Under the pieces are notes generated by a model. It worked only from the letters and a program-made list of their open reading frames with translations. It was not told where the DNA came from and ran no database searches. Made by a program: the position numbers and the translations under genes. A DNA stretch of 64,000 nt from Pseudomonas azerbaijanoccidentalis (GTDB lineage Bacteria > Pseudomonadota > Gammaproteobacteria > Pseudomonadales > Pseudomonadaceae): contig NZ_JAHSTU010000006.1 of assembly GCF_019145495.1 (NCBI RefSeq), positions 124,001-188,000 of the forward strand, given 5' to 3'. Shown here in pieces: positions 16,644 through 25,996 of this stretch; position 1 is the stretch's first letter; every line of letters starts with the position of its first letter.

Positions 16644-17777
16644 ATGCCACCTGTTTCCCGCTCTGCCTCCCAGCCTGAATTGACCGCCCTGTTCGCCTCG
16701 GTGCAACAGCACTTTCTGGGCGTCATCGTGCCACTCTGGCAAGGTCCCGGCTGGAATGCCGAGATGGCGTTGCCCTACGAGGCACTGGACGCCGAGCACA
16801 ATCCCCTGCCGCCTCAACGCTATCGAGCCATGGCCTGCGCACGGCAGTTGTATTTGTTTGCCAGCCTGATCGGCCAGGTACCGGCCGCCGAAGAACGCGC
16901 GGCAGCGCTGTTCCGTTCCTTGCAACGGCACTTTCACGACGCCGAGCACGGCGGCTGGTTCTACAGCGTCGATGCGCAGGGTGCGCCGCTGGATCAGCGC
17001 AAAGACCTCTACACCCACGCCTTCATCCTGTTCGCCTGCGCCCATTACTGGGACAAGGTCCGCGAGCCGCTGGTGGAATCGGTGCTCAACGCCGCGCTGG
17101 AAGTGGTTGCCCGGCGTTTTGCCACAGGCGACGGCTTGTACGACGCCAGCCTCGACAGGGACTGGTCGTCACTCGGCAGTGGCCCGCTGCAAAACCCGTT
17201 GATGCATCTGGCCGAGGCCTTTCTCGCGCTCTTGTCTGTGCGTGAAGACATTGCCGTCGAGCGCGCGCTGGTTGAGTTATGCACAGCCATGCAGAAACGC
17301 TTTATCGATCCGCAGCACAGCGTGTTGATGGAGAAGCCGCTGGACTCTGTGGATAACTGGTTTGAGCCGGGGCACCAGTTCGAATGGTATTTCCTGCTGG
17401 AATCATCCGAGCTGCTGCGCGGCTCGAAACTGCATGCTTCGCTGGAGCACGCCTTCGCCTTCACCGAGCAACTGGGCGTCGATCAAGAAACCGGCGCGGT
17501 GCGGGCCATGCTCGACTTCAAGTCTGACGGCGGCTCGCGCGATGCCACCCAGCGTATCTGGGCGCAGGCCGAGTACTTGCGAGCATTGACGTTGCGACCG
17601 GACAGCGAAGCTGAGGTACTGCGCCAATTGCAGGCGTTGCAGCAACGCTCGCTGCATGCCGGCGGCTGGTATGAATGCCGTGATGAGCACGGTGAAGTCA
17701 GCCGTCGCGACATGCCGTCGACCACGCCTTATCACTTGGCGACGTGCTATCGCGGGTTGGTCGATTACCTTCGCTGA
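16644..17777 (+). CDS. AGE-family (N-acylglucosamine 2-epimerase) sugar epimerase/isomerase
   Basis: A 377-residue (alpha/alpha)6-barrel enzyme of the AGE superfamily. KDLYTHAFILFACAHYW carries a catalytic-site His, PLQNPLMHLAEAFLAL follows, EPGHQFEWYFLL holds a second His/Glu pair, and STTPYHLATCYRG is C-terminal. Related proteins interconvert N-acetylglucosamine/N-acetylmannosamine, mannose/fructose or cellobiose/Glc-Man; the substrate here is not predictable, and no sugar pathway genes adjoin it. It is transcribed alone and convergent with the CDF gene. Confidence 0.85.
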   Translation: MPPVSRSASQPELTALFASVQQHFLGVIVPLWQGPGWNAEMALPYEALDAEHNPLPPQRYRAMACARQLYLFASLIGQVPAAEERAAALFRSLQRHFHDAEHGGWFYSVDAQGAPLDQRKDLYTHAFILFACAHYWDKVREPLVESVLNAALEVVARRFATGDGLYDASLDRDWSSLGSGPLQNPLMHLAEAFLALLSVREDIAVERALVELCTAMQKRFIDPQHSVLMEKPLDSVDNWFEPGHQFEWYFLLESSELLRGSKLHASLEHAFAFTEQLGVDQETGAVRAMLDFKSDGGSRDATQRIWAQAEYLRALTLRPDSEAEVLRQLQALQQRSLHAGGWYECRDEHGEVSRRDMPSTTPYHLATCYRGLVDYLR

Positions 17778-17789
17778 CGCTCCGACCGC

Positions 17790-18695
17790 TTACTCAATCC
17801 ACTTGCGGTCGCCGGTAAAGCTGATGGTCAACCATCGCGCTGCGTCCGGCTCGCCAAGCCTGGTGGAAATTTCCTCTCGCAAACTGTCCAGTTGCCCGAT
17901 GCCATCGAGCCAATAATCTTTCGGCAGCACGATGTGAATCTCGATAAAACAGGCCCGACCGTGTTTCTGCACGTAGGAAATGTAATCGTCGAAACCATGC
18001 TCGGCCTTGGCGACTTCCATCACCTGACGCACCTTGTCATCCAATTGATCCGGGGCAATCCCCAACACATCGCGCAGTGCCGGGCCGAGGATTTTGTAGG
18101 CCGGGGGAAGCATGCCCAAGGCCAGCATGATCAGGATCATCGGGTCGACGTACACCGCCCATTCTCCGTAACCCTGAGTCTTGAGCAGCAGCGCAATCAG
18201 GAAACTCACCAACAGCCCCGCCGACAGCATCGCGTCCACCAACCAACTGATGTTGTCGAACTGAATCAGCGATGAATTGAGCGTGCGATTGCGATGGCGC
18301 ACGTAGAAGAAATAAATGAACTCAACGACCGTGAAGAACGCCGCGTAAAAAATCACCAGTCCCAGTTCGACCTCACGGCCACCACTGAGGATGCCGAACA
18401 CACCGTTGAGAAAGGCGTAAATGGCGACCAGGAAAATGAAGCTGCCCTCGATCACCAGCACCATGGGCTCAAGGTGCCAGGAACCGAACTGGAAACGCTG
18501 ATTGCTTTCCTTGGCGATCATCCGGGAGGTGATCAGCATCAGCACCTTGATGAAGGCGGCGATCAACGAAAAGAAGCCGTCGAACAGAATCGATTGGGCG
18601 CCCGAAACAAAACCGGTGATGATCCCGGCAAATGTCACGGCGAGCATCAGGAAGGTCGATTGCTTGAGTAGCGACTGCTCGCCTCGGTTGCTCAC
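17790..18695 (-). CDS. cation diffusion facilitator-family transporter, atypical metal site
   Basis: A 301-residue CDF-type protein with six predicted helices and a C-terminal cytoplasmic domain (from ~215, DQLDDKVRQVMEVA...). The GTG at 18695 is preferred because GAGGAG precedes it at ideal spacing. The usual TM2 HxxxD/DxxxD pair appears replaced (F42...A46; only D39 retained), and TM5 has SxxxD (S150, D154), so the canonical zinc site is incomplete. It resembles the COG3965 branch ('predicted Co/Zn/Cd transporter'). The transported ion is therefore uncertain. Confidence 0.8.
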   Translation of the reverse strand: MSNRGEQSLLKQSTFLMLAVTFAGIITGFVSGAQSILFDGFFSLIAAFIKVLMLITSRMIAKESNQRFQFGSWHLEPMVLVIEGSFIFLVAIYAFLNGVFGILSGGREVELGLVIFYAAFFTVVEFIYFFYVRHRNRTLNSSLIQFDNISWLVDAMLSAGLLVSFLIALLLKTQGYGEWAVYVDPMILIMLALGMLPPAYKILGPALRDVLGIAPDQLDDKVRQVMEVAKAEHGFDDYISYVQKHGRACFIEIHIVLPKDYWLDGIGQLDSLREEISTRLGEPDAARWLTISFTGDRKWIE

Positions 18696-18785
18696 TTGAT
18701 CTCCTCTAATACCTCTAGACCGCCGGGTGTGGCGCACTGTTGGGTGAGGAGTCTAGCTGATGTCCTGCACCGGCTACGCCGACGC

Positions 18786-18852
18786 CATCGCGAGCAGGCT
18801 CGCTCCCACAAGGTTTAACGCAATCCCTGTGGGAGCGAGCTTGCTCGCGATG
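18786..18852. repeat. REP pair, family B (GCGAGCAGGCTCGC variant)
   Basis: CATCGCGAGCAGGCTCGCTC-CCACA with the inverted partner GTGGGAGCGAGCTTGCTCGC-GATG. The stem core differs from neighbouring copies but stays palindromic. Confidence 0.85.
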
Positions 18853-18866
18853 GCCGTTACACAGTC

Positions 18867-19628
18867 TTAAGACTTACGCTCAATGGCAAACCCGGCCCAG
18901 GTCTGGCTGACCGGCATCAATTCCAGGCTGTTGATGTTGATGTGCGCCGGGGCATTGAGAACCCAGAAAATGGTGTCGGCGATATCTTGCGGCTGGATCG
19001 GCTCAGCGCCGGCATACGTCGCGTTGTAACGCTCCTGATCACCGGCAAAACGCACCAGCGAGAACTCGCTCTCGCACAGGCCCGGTTCAATGTTGCTGAC
19101 CCGCACGCCCGTCCCTTGCAGGTCGCAGCGCAGGTTGAGGGAGAACTGTTTGACGAATGCCTTGGTGGCGCCATACACGTGGCTGCCGGGGTACGGATAG
19201 TTACCGGCAATGGAACCCAGGTTGATAATGCCGGCACCACGACCGTGAGCGATCAGGCGTGGCAACAGCAGACGGGTGCTGTACATCAGGCCTTTGACGT
19301 TGGTGTCGACCATGGTGTCCCAATCATCCAGATCGCACTTGGGTGCCGGGTCAACGCCCAGTGCCAGGCCAGCGTTGTTGATCAATCCGCGCAGCTTGGC
19401 GAACGACGGCGGCAGGTTGGCAATGGCGTCTTCCATCGCCTTGCGATCGCGTACGTCGAGCACCAGTCCGTGCACTTCGGTCTGCTTCGACAGCTCGGCG
19501 CACAGCGCGTTGAGGCGTTCTTCACGACGGCCGGTCAGCACCAGTTTCCAGCCAGCCTCGGCAAAACGACGGGCACAGGCTTCACCAAAACCGGAGGTCG
19601 CGCCGGTAATAAACAGGGTGTTGGACAT
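18867..19628 (-). CDS. SDR-family oxidoreductase (YdfG-like)
   Basis: A 253-residue classical short-chain dehydrogenase. The cofactor motif is TGATSGFG (8-15), LTGRREERL suggests NADP(H) preference, NNAG is at 84-87, and the catalytic triad is S139, Y152, K156 (YGATK). Overall it resembles E. coli YdfG, which oxidises L-allo-threonine and 3-hydroxy acids and reduces malonic semialdehyde; the substrate is inferred only. GGAGA upstream fixes the ATG at 19628. It is preceded by the 846-bp gene-free region with DnaA-box-like repeats. Confidence 0.88.
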   Translation of the reverse strand: MSNTLFITGATSGFGEACARRFAEAGWKLVLTGRREERLNALCAELSKQTEVHGLVLDVRDRKAMEDAIANLPPSFAKLRGLINNAGLALGVDPAPKCDLDDWDTMVDTNVKGLMYSTRLLLPRLIAHGRGAGIINLGSIAGNYPYPGSHVYGATKAFVKQFSLNLRCDLQGTGVRVSNIEPGLCESEFSLVRFAGDQERYNATYAGAEPIQPQDIADTIFWVLNAPAHININSLELMPVSQTWAGFAIERKS

Positions 19629-19724
19629 CGTGTTCTCCTTGCTTCGGCTGATCACCAGCCATTGGAATAGAAAATCAGCAGGCAGCATGCCCGGCCTTGT
19701 TCACAGCGGCAACCATCGTTCAAT

Positions 19725-19829
19725 TTGCTCAAAAAACAATCAACCCTGGCAAGCCCTTGTCCCGCGTGGCCTACAGCCATGTGCGCGCACGTTATCCACA
19801 GGCCGGTCCACAGTCTCTGGGGGCAACTG
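19725..19829 (+). repeat. diverged direct repeat, copy 1 (with DnaA-box pair)
   Basis: It begins TTGCTCAAAAAACAATCA and contains GGCCTACAGCCA, then CACGTTATCCACAGG and GGTCCACAG, ending near GGGGGCAACTG. It aligns with copy 2 at 20100; in both, the nonamer starts exactly 67 bp from the repeat start and a second TCCACA element starts 15 bp into the nonamer block. Confidence 0.65.
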
Positions 19830-20010
19830 AAAAAGCTGCAAGCCGCTATCCACAAGGCTTTGCGCGAGGTTTTGAAACTTTTTTGCTTGACCCTCTACCG
19901 CCTGCTGTGTAGCCCTTGGCGAATTTCATGACCGACAGGTCAAACCAACGATGGCGCCAAGCCAGCAACCACGGCCCTCAGCCAAGTCTTTCCAGAGTTT
20001 AATCACAGAC

Positions 20011-20031
20011 TTATCCACAGGCTTGTCCACG
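20011..20031 (+). promoter_or_regulatory. DnaA-box-like pair
   Basis: TTATCCACA (20011-20019, exact consensus) is followed 12 bp later by TTGTCCACG (20023-20031). The spacing is the same as in the pairs at 19792 and 20167. Binding is a sequence-based prediction. Confidence 0.55.
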
Positions 20032-20099
20032 CCGATTCCTCGCACTTTCATCACCAACAAAAAGGTTGACAAAGCGGGCCGCCAGCTGCGCAAAAACAC

Positions 20100-20204
20100 T
20101 TGATCAAAAAACAACCACACCTCTGCAAGCCACGGTTTCAAAGGCGTCCAGCCAGCTACTCCCACGTTATTCACAGCCGGCTCCACAGCAAACGGGGACA
20201 AGTC
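20100..20204 (+). repeat. diverged direct repeat, copy 2 (with DnaA-box pair)
   Basis: It begins TTGATCAAAAAACAACCA and contains GGCGTCCAGCCA, then CACGTTATTCACAGC and GGCTCCACAG, ending ACGGGGACAAGTC. By eye it is roughly two-thirds identical to copy 1 over ~105 bp; the A-tract and the box pair are the best-conserved parts. Confidence 0.65.
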
Positions 20205-20303
20205 AAAACTGTGACAAAACAACTATTTGCAGCGGCTTTATGTCGCGGTTTGGGAGCTTGGGGAATTTGTTTTCCACAATTTTACTTTACGTCACAACGC
20301 CGC

Positions 20304-20399
20304 TCTTGTAAGAGCTGCCGAACGCTGCGATCTGTTGATCTTGATCTTGAAAACAAGATTAAAAGATCGCAGCCTCGTTTCACTCGACAGCTCTTACAA
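20304..20399. repeat. REP pair, family A (diverged)
   Basis: CTTGTAAGAGCTGCCGAACG and AAAAGATCGCAGCCTCG...CAGCTCTTACAA form an inverted pair, with an inner palindrome near TTGATCTTGATCTTG around 20335. Confidence 0.75.
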
Positions 20400-20421
20400 C
20401 AGCCCCCCACCGACCGCGCAT

Positions 20422-20460
20422 AAAAAACGCCCTGACGTTGAGCACGTCAGGGCGTTTTGT
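20422..20460 (-). terminator. terminator of the bra operon (probably bidirectional)
   Basis: The stem AAAACGCCCTGACGT / ACGTCAGGGCGTTTT has a short TGAGC-type loop, with A and T runs on the two sides. It lies 15 bp after the braG stop. Confidence 0.9.
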
Positions 20461-20474
20461 TGAACGCTAACGAT

Positions 20475-21191
20475 CTAGTGCCCGCCGAGATAGGCGTTTC
20501 GCACATCCTCGTTGACCAACAACTCCTTGCCGGTGCCGGTCATGCGGATCTCGCCGTTGACCATCACGTAAGCACGGTCAGACAGGCGCAGCGCGTGGTT
20601 GGCGTTCTGCTCCACGAGGAAGATGGTCATGCCGGTCTTGGCCAGTTCCCGCAGCGTGGCGAAGATCTGTTTGACCACGATCGGTGCCAGACCCAGGCTC
20701 GGCTCGTCAAGCAGCAGCAGTTTCGGCCGGCTCATCAGTGCACGGGCAATGGCGAGCATCTGCTGCTCGCCGCCGGACATGGTCATGGCCCGCTGAGAAC
20801 GCCGCTCTTCAAGCCGCGGGAACAGTTCGAACATGCGTTGCATGTCTTCCTTGGCGTACTTGTCACCGATAGGGATGGTGCCCATCAGCAGGTTTTCCTC
20901 GACGGTCATGTCAGGGAACACCCGCCGCCCTTCCGGCGATTGCGCGATGCCGTTGGAGGCGATGTAGTGCGACGACTTGTGGGTAATGTCCACGCCCTGA
21001 TAGAGGATCTTTCCGTCCGCCGCGCGCGGCTGACCGAAGATCGACATCAGCAGAGTCGACTTGCCGGCACCGTTGGAGCCGATGAGGCTGACGGTTTCCC
21101 CCTCATTGATGTGCAGCGAGACTTTCTTCAGGGCCTGGATCGGCCCGTAAAACACGTCCAGTTCCTTGAGTTCGAGGATCGGTTGGGTCAT
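20475..21191 (-). CDS. braG: branched-chain amino acid ABC transporter, ATPase BraG/LivF
   Basis: A 238-residue ABC ATPase: Walker A GSNGAGKST, Q-loop region NGIAQSPEGRRVFPDMTVEEN (typical LivF), signature MSGGEQQML, Walker B LLLLDEPSLGLAP, and a switch His substituted context LVEQNANHAL. With BraF it powers high-affinity Leu/Ile/Val uptake at the inner membrane. It overlaps braF by four bases (ATGA) and is the last gene of braDEFG, followed by a strong terminator. Confidence 0.93.
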   Translation of the reverse strand: MTQPILELKELDVFYGPIQALKKVSLHINEGETVSLIGSNGAGKSTLLMSIFGQPRAADGKILYQGVDITHKSSHYIASNGIAQSPEGRRVFPDMTVEENLLMGTIPIGDKYAKEDMQRMFELFPRLEERRSQRAMTMSGGEQQMLAIARALMSRPKLLLLDEPSLGLAPIVVKQIFATLRELAKTGMTIFLVEQNANHALRLSDRAYVMVNGEIRMTGTGKELLVNEDVRNAYLGGH

Positions 21192-22060
21192 ACCACTTCC
21201 TCTTCATCGGCGCCCAGGTAGGCGGCAATCACTTTCGGATCGTTACGGATGTCGTCGGGGCCGCCTTCGGCGATGACGATGCCGTGGTCCAGCACCACGA
21301 TGTGGTCGGAAATACTCATAACCATGCCCATGTCGTGTTCGATCAGCACCACGGTCAGATCGTGCTCGTCGCGCAGCAGCCGGATCATCGCGCTCAGCGC
21401 TTCGGTTTCCTGAGGATTGAGGCCGGCAGCCGGTTCGTCGAGGCAGATGATCTGCGGACGCGTGCACATGGCCCGGGCGATTTCCAGACGGCGTTGTTGA
21501 CCGTAGGACAGCTCACCGGCCAGGCGGTTGGCACAGTCCACCAGGTCCACCACTTCCAGCCAGTAGAACGCGTGGTCCAGCGCATCGCTTTCAGCCTTGC
21601 GATAGCCCTTGGTGTTGAGGATGCCGGCCAACAGGCTACGGTTGACCCACATGTGCTGGGCCACCAGCAGGTTTTCCAGTACCGACATTTCCTTGAACAG
21701 GCGAATGTTCTGGAACGTCCGCGCCAGCCCGGCACGGTTTACCAGGTGGGTGCCGCCGAACATTTTGTAGTACAGGCGACTGGCGAAGGACTTCGGCGAG
21801 ACGAAGTCGGTCGGTTTGAACGACTCGCCCAGCAGTTTGATGACGTTGGTCTGTTCACCACGCACGTTCACTTCGATCTTGCCGCCGGAGGCCTTGTAGA
21901 AACCGGTCAGGCAGTTGAACACCGTGGTTTTGCCGGCACCGTTGGGGCCGATCAGGGCGAAGATCGAGTTGCGCTTGACCTGCAGGCTGACATCGTTCAA
22001 CGCCTTGATGCCGCCGAAGTGCATCATCAGCTTTTCGACACTGAGTACGACTTCGCTCAT
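21188..22060 (-). CDS. braF: branched-chain amino acid ABC transporter, ATPase BraF/LivG
   Basis: A 290-residue ABC ATPase: Walker A GPNGAGKTT, AGLARTFQNIRLFKEMSVLEN Q-loop, signature LSYGQQRRLEIARA, Walker B IICLDEPAAGLNP, switch His in LIEHDMGMVM. The long insertion between Walker A and the Q-loop (about residues 55-105, including FVSPKSFASRLYYKMFGG) is usual for the Pseudomonas LivG group. It overlaps both braE (ATGA) and braG. Confidence 0.93.
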   Translation of the reverse strand: MSEVVLSVEKLMMHFGGIKALNDVSLQVKRNSIFALIGPNGAGKTTVFNCLTGFYKASGGKIEVNVRGEQTNVIKLLGESFKPTDFVSPKSFASRLYYKMFGGTHLVNRAGLARTFQNIRLFKEMSVLENLLVAQHMWVNRSLLAGILNTKGYRKAESDALDHAFYWLEVVDLVDCANRLAGELSYGQQRRLEIARAMCTRPQIICLDEPAAGLNPQETEALSAMIRLLRDEHDLTVVLIEHDMGMVMSISDHIVVLDHGIVIAEGGPDDIRNDPKVIAAYLGADEEEVV

Positions 22061-23340
22061 GGCGCTACTCCTTTACGCGGGGTCACACCGGTACGGCTGA
22101 TCCGAATCAGGCCGCGCGGTCGCCAGATCATCATCAACACCATCAGGATGCCGAACAGCAACACGCGGTACTCAGCGAAGCCACGCAGCAGTTCCGGGGC
22201 GACGGTCAATACGAAAGCCGCAATCACCACGCCAATGGTCGAGCCCATGCCGCCGAGTACCACGATGGCGAGAATCAGCGCCGACTCGAAGAAGGTGAAC
22301 GAGGTCGGGTTGACGAAACCCTGGTAAGTGGCGAAGAACACACCGGCCAGACCCGCCGTCGATGCACCGATGGTGAATGCGGAGAGTTTGACCAGTACGT
22401 GGTTCAGGCCCATGGAACGGCAGGCGATTTCGTCTTCACGCAACGCTTCCCACGCACGGCCCACTGGCATGCGCGTCAGGCGGTGCTTGATGTACAGCAC
22501 GCCCAGTACCACCAGGAACAACACCGCGTAGATGAAGTAATACTTCACGTCAGGGTTGTAGGCGATGCCGAAGAACTCATGGAACGGTACGCCGCCATCC
22601 TTCGCCCGTTTGCCGAACTCCAGGCCGAAGAAAGTCGGCAGTGGCGCCGGCATGCCGTTGGGGCCACCGGTCAGGGACAGCCAATTGTTGAGGACCAGGC
22701 GAATGATTTCACCGAAGCCCAGGGTCACGATCGCCAGGTAATCACCGTGCAGACGCAATACCGGGAAACCGAGGATACAACCGGCCAGCCCCGCCGTGAT
22801 CGCCGCCAGTGGCAGCACCGTCCAGAAGCCCAGCCCCAAGTATTGATAACCGAGTGCCAGACCGTAGGCACCGATGGCGTAGAACGCCACGTAGCCCAAG
22901 TCGAGCAGGCCGGCCAGACCGACCACGATGTTCAGCCCCAGGCCCAGCAGTACGTAGATCAGCCCGAGGATGACCACGCCCAGCAGGTAGGAGTTGGAGA
23001 AAAACGGGAACACCACGGCGAGGACGATCACCAGCGGGATGATCCAGCGCAACCGGGACTTATAGTCAGGCGCCAGAACATGAACCCCGGAACCGGTGGA
23101 TTCAAAACCTTCGAGGATTCTCAGGCCCTTGGGGGTTTGCAGGAACAGGCTCAGGGCAAAACGACCGGCCATGACGATGGCGACAATCCATGCCACCCGG
23201 GTCGTTTCCAGGTTGAAGCCATAGCCATCGAGAACGACGCCGACAATCGGCCCGAACACAATCAGGGCAATGAGGCCGGCAAGAATCGCGTCAACCAGAC
23301 TTTTTTTGAGATCAATGGTTTTTTTAGTGGTTGAAGACAT
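22057..23340 (-). CDS. braE: branched-chain amino acid ABC transporter, permease BraE/LivM
   Basis: A 427-residue permease. An N-terminal extension with three or four helices (residues ~13-110) precedes the conserved LivM core (from ~120: LGLNIVVGLAGLLDLGYVAFYAIGAY). The EAA-like coupling loop is GRAWEALREDEIACRSMGLN. It forms the membrane channel with BraD. It starts three bases after the braD stop, so the two are tightly coupled. Confidence 0.92.
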   Translation of the reverse strand: MSSTTKKTIDLKKSLVDAILAGLIALIVFGPIVGVVLDGYGFNLETTRVAWIVAIVMAGRFALSLFLQTPKGLRILEGFESTGSGVHVLAPDYKSRLRWIIPLVIVLAVVFPFFSNSYLLGVVILGLIYVLLGLGLNIVVGLAGLLDLGYVAFYAIGAYGLALGYQYLGLGFWTVLPLAAITAGLAGCILGFPVLRLHGDYLAIVTLGFGEIIRLVLNNWLSLTGGPNGMPAPLPTFFGLEFGKRAKDGGVPFHEFFGIAYNPDVKYYFIYAVLFLVVLGVLYIKHRLTRMPVGRAWEALREDEIACRSMGLNHVLVKLSAFTIGASTAGLAGVFFATYQGFVNPTSFTFFESALILAIVVLGGMGSTIGVVIAAFVLTVAPELLRGFAEYRVLLFGILMVLMMIWRPRGLIRISRTGVTPRKGVAP

Positions 23341-23343
23341 CGC

Positions 23344-24258
<915 letters not shown>

Positions 24259-24376
24259 AACGCAATCTCACGCAATGAGAACCTGCACACCGATGGGGGT
24301 GCGGTTCTTCTAAGGAAAATACAGATTTACGTCGGAGCAATGTCAATCACGCTCAACCTGGCCCACACCGCCCCCT

Positions 24377-24466
24377 GAGGGAGCTGACTCGCCAGCGATA
24401 GCGGTTGTACATTCGACGAAATTGTCTCCTGCCAGTCCGCCATCGCGGGCAAGCCCGCTCCCACAG
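24377..24466. repeat. REP pair, family B, arms in reversed order
   Basis: GGGAGCTGACTCGCCAGCGA (24380-24399) precedes CATCGCGGGCAAGCCCGCTC-CCACA (24440-24465). This is the outward-facing order, opposite to the other family B pairs in the window. It lies between braC and braD inside the operon. Confidence 0.75.
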
Positions 24467-24499
24467 GGGATATGTGGGTTCAAGTAATCGGAACAGCCC

Positions 24500-25633
24500 T
24501 TACTTCTGTTTTTCCAGCTGGTGGTATTTGCCGTCCTTGTCCCACTGGTAAACCACGTAGTCGGAGACTTTCAGGTCGCCCTTGCTGTCCCAGGTCTTCT
24601 CGCCCATGACGGTCTTGACCGGGTTTTTCTTCAGCCAGGCAGCGGCTTCTTCGCCCTTGTTGGACTTGGCACCGTTGAAGGCTGCAGCCAGGGTTTGCAC
24701 CGAAGCGTAGGCGTACAGGGTGTAGCCTTCAGGCTCGGTACCGGCCTTGCGGAAGGCGTCTACCACGGTCTTGCTGTCTGGCAGCAGGCGTGGGTCGGCA
24801 CCGAAGGTCATCAGCACGCCGTCAACGAATTGCGGACCGCCAGCGGTGGTTACCAGTTCGTCGGTCACGATGCCGTCGTCGGACATGAACTTGACGTCTT
24901 TCAGACCTTGTTCACGCAGTTGACGGACCAGAGGACCGGCTTCCGGGTGCAGGCCACCGAAGTAGACCACGTCAGCGCCAGCGCCACGGATTTTGGTCAC
25001 GATGGTGCTGAAGTCTTTCTCGCCACGGGTCAGGCCTTCGTACAGCACTGGCGTTACGCCGCGCTTGACCAGTTGAGCCTTGGTGGCATCAGCCAGGCCT
25101 TGGCCGTAGGTGTCCTTGTCGTGCAGCACGACCACTTTCTTGCCCTTGAGCACGTCGACGATGTAGTCGCCGGCCACGATGCCTTGCTGGTCGTCACGCC
25201 CGCACATACGGAACATGGCGCTCAGGCCGCGCTCGGTAACCTGTGGGTTGGTGGAACCCGGGGTGATGGCGATGATGCCCGCTTCGTCGTAGATCTCGGA
25301 AGCCGGGATGGTCGACGAGGAGCAGAAGTGACCGACCACGCCGGCAACTTTCTGGTTGGTGAGGTCCTTGGCGACCGTCACGGCTTGTTTCGGTTCGCAG
25401 GCGTCATCACCCTTGACCAGTACGATTTTTTCCCCGTTTACGCCGCCCGCTGCGTTGACCGCATCGGCTGCTGCCTGTGCACCCTTCATGTACTGCTCGC
25501 CAAATGCCGCGTTGGCGCCAGTCATTGGACCCGCTACGCCGATCTTGATGTCAGCCTGAGCAAACGCAGAAACACCCAACGCAGTTGCCACTGCGAGGGC
25601 CAGAAAGCCTTTCTTGTAAAACGTCTGGGACAT
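24500..25633 (-). CDS. braC: branched-chain amino acid-binding protein BraC
   Basis: A 377-residue periplasmic binding protein. The signal peptide (about 1-26, ending SAFAQA) is followed by the LivJ/LivK type I fold with DIKIGVAGPMTGANAAFGEQ at its start, CEPKQAVTVA and the paired Cys expected of BraC, and FCSSSTIPASEIYDEAGI in the ligand cleft. The start at 25633 follows GGAG; an ATG at 25648 has only an A-tract upstream. It leads the bra locus and binds Leu, Ile, Val and to a lesser degree Ala/Thr. Confidence 0.93.
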   Translation of the reverse strand: MSQTFYKKGFLALAVATALGVSAFAQADIKIGVAGPMTGANAAFGEQYMKGAQAAADAVNAAGGVNGEKIVLVKGDDACEPKQAVTVAKDLTNQKVAGVVGHFCSSSTIPASEIYDEAGIIAITPGSTNPQVTERGLSAMFRMCGRDDQQGIVAGDYIVDVLKGKKVVVLHDKDTYGQGLADATKAQLVKRGVTPVLYEGLTRGEKDFSTIVTKIRGAGADVVYFGGLHPEAGPLVRQLREQGLKDVKFMSDDGIVTDELVTTAGGPQFVDGVLMTFGADPRLLPDSKTVVDAFRKAGTEPEGYTLYAYASVQTLAAAFNGAKSNKGEEAAAWLKKNPVKTVMGEKTWDSKGDLKVSDYVVYQWDKDGKYHQLEKQK

Positions 25634-25996
25634 GAGGTGGTGCTCCATGGTTTTTTTTAATTGGCACTGCGACTTCACTGAATGCTCAGAGCAAGGGCCG
25701 TGCCATCGGTTTTTTATTCTGAAAAAAGTCGCTGCTTTATTGTTATTTCGACTGTTTCGAGCCCATTTTCATTGGGCGTGCAACCGTCTAAACCGCGGAA
25801 GGTGAAACCATTAATTTTTTGAGGCGCAACCCGCCCGCGCCATCATTGCAACCGCGGCACCAAACGGCGTGCAACCAGCCTGTAACAACGTGCGTCACCG
25901 AACTGCACACTGCTGGTGCGGTACTGCTACAACCCGCACCATTACAGGCTAGCCGCTGCGCCGAAAAGCGCCGCTTCCAGCAACAAATTTCAACAA
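25634..25996. other. 363-bp leader/promoter region of braC
   Basis: No gene was found. The region contains an A/T-rich stretch (25700-25770) and two copies of GGCGTGCAACC (25775-25785 and 25866-25876) plus related TGCAACCGCGG and GGCGCAACCC, which could be regulator half-sites for bra control. No promoter hexamers were assigned with confidence. Confidence 0.4.

Larger units (their letters stand above)
19629..20474. other. 846-bp gene-free region with DnaA-box-like repeats
   Basis: No credible gene lies on either strand: the open frames are short, overlap each other and lack ribosome-binding sites. The stretch contains nonamers matching the DnaA box TTATCCACA: exact at 19792-19800 and 20011-20019; one mismatch at 19846-19854, 20167-20175 and 20270-20278. 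All are in the same orientation. Its right end holds a REP pair and a terminator. It is the longest non-coding stretch in the window and unusual for this dense genome. Confidence 0.75.

Noticed and set aside
19697..20463. Five short open frames in the DnaA-box-like region
   Set aside because: Mutually overlapping in different frames, no ribosome-binding sites, and their sequence follows the direct repeats rather than codon constraints.
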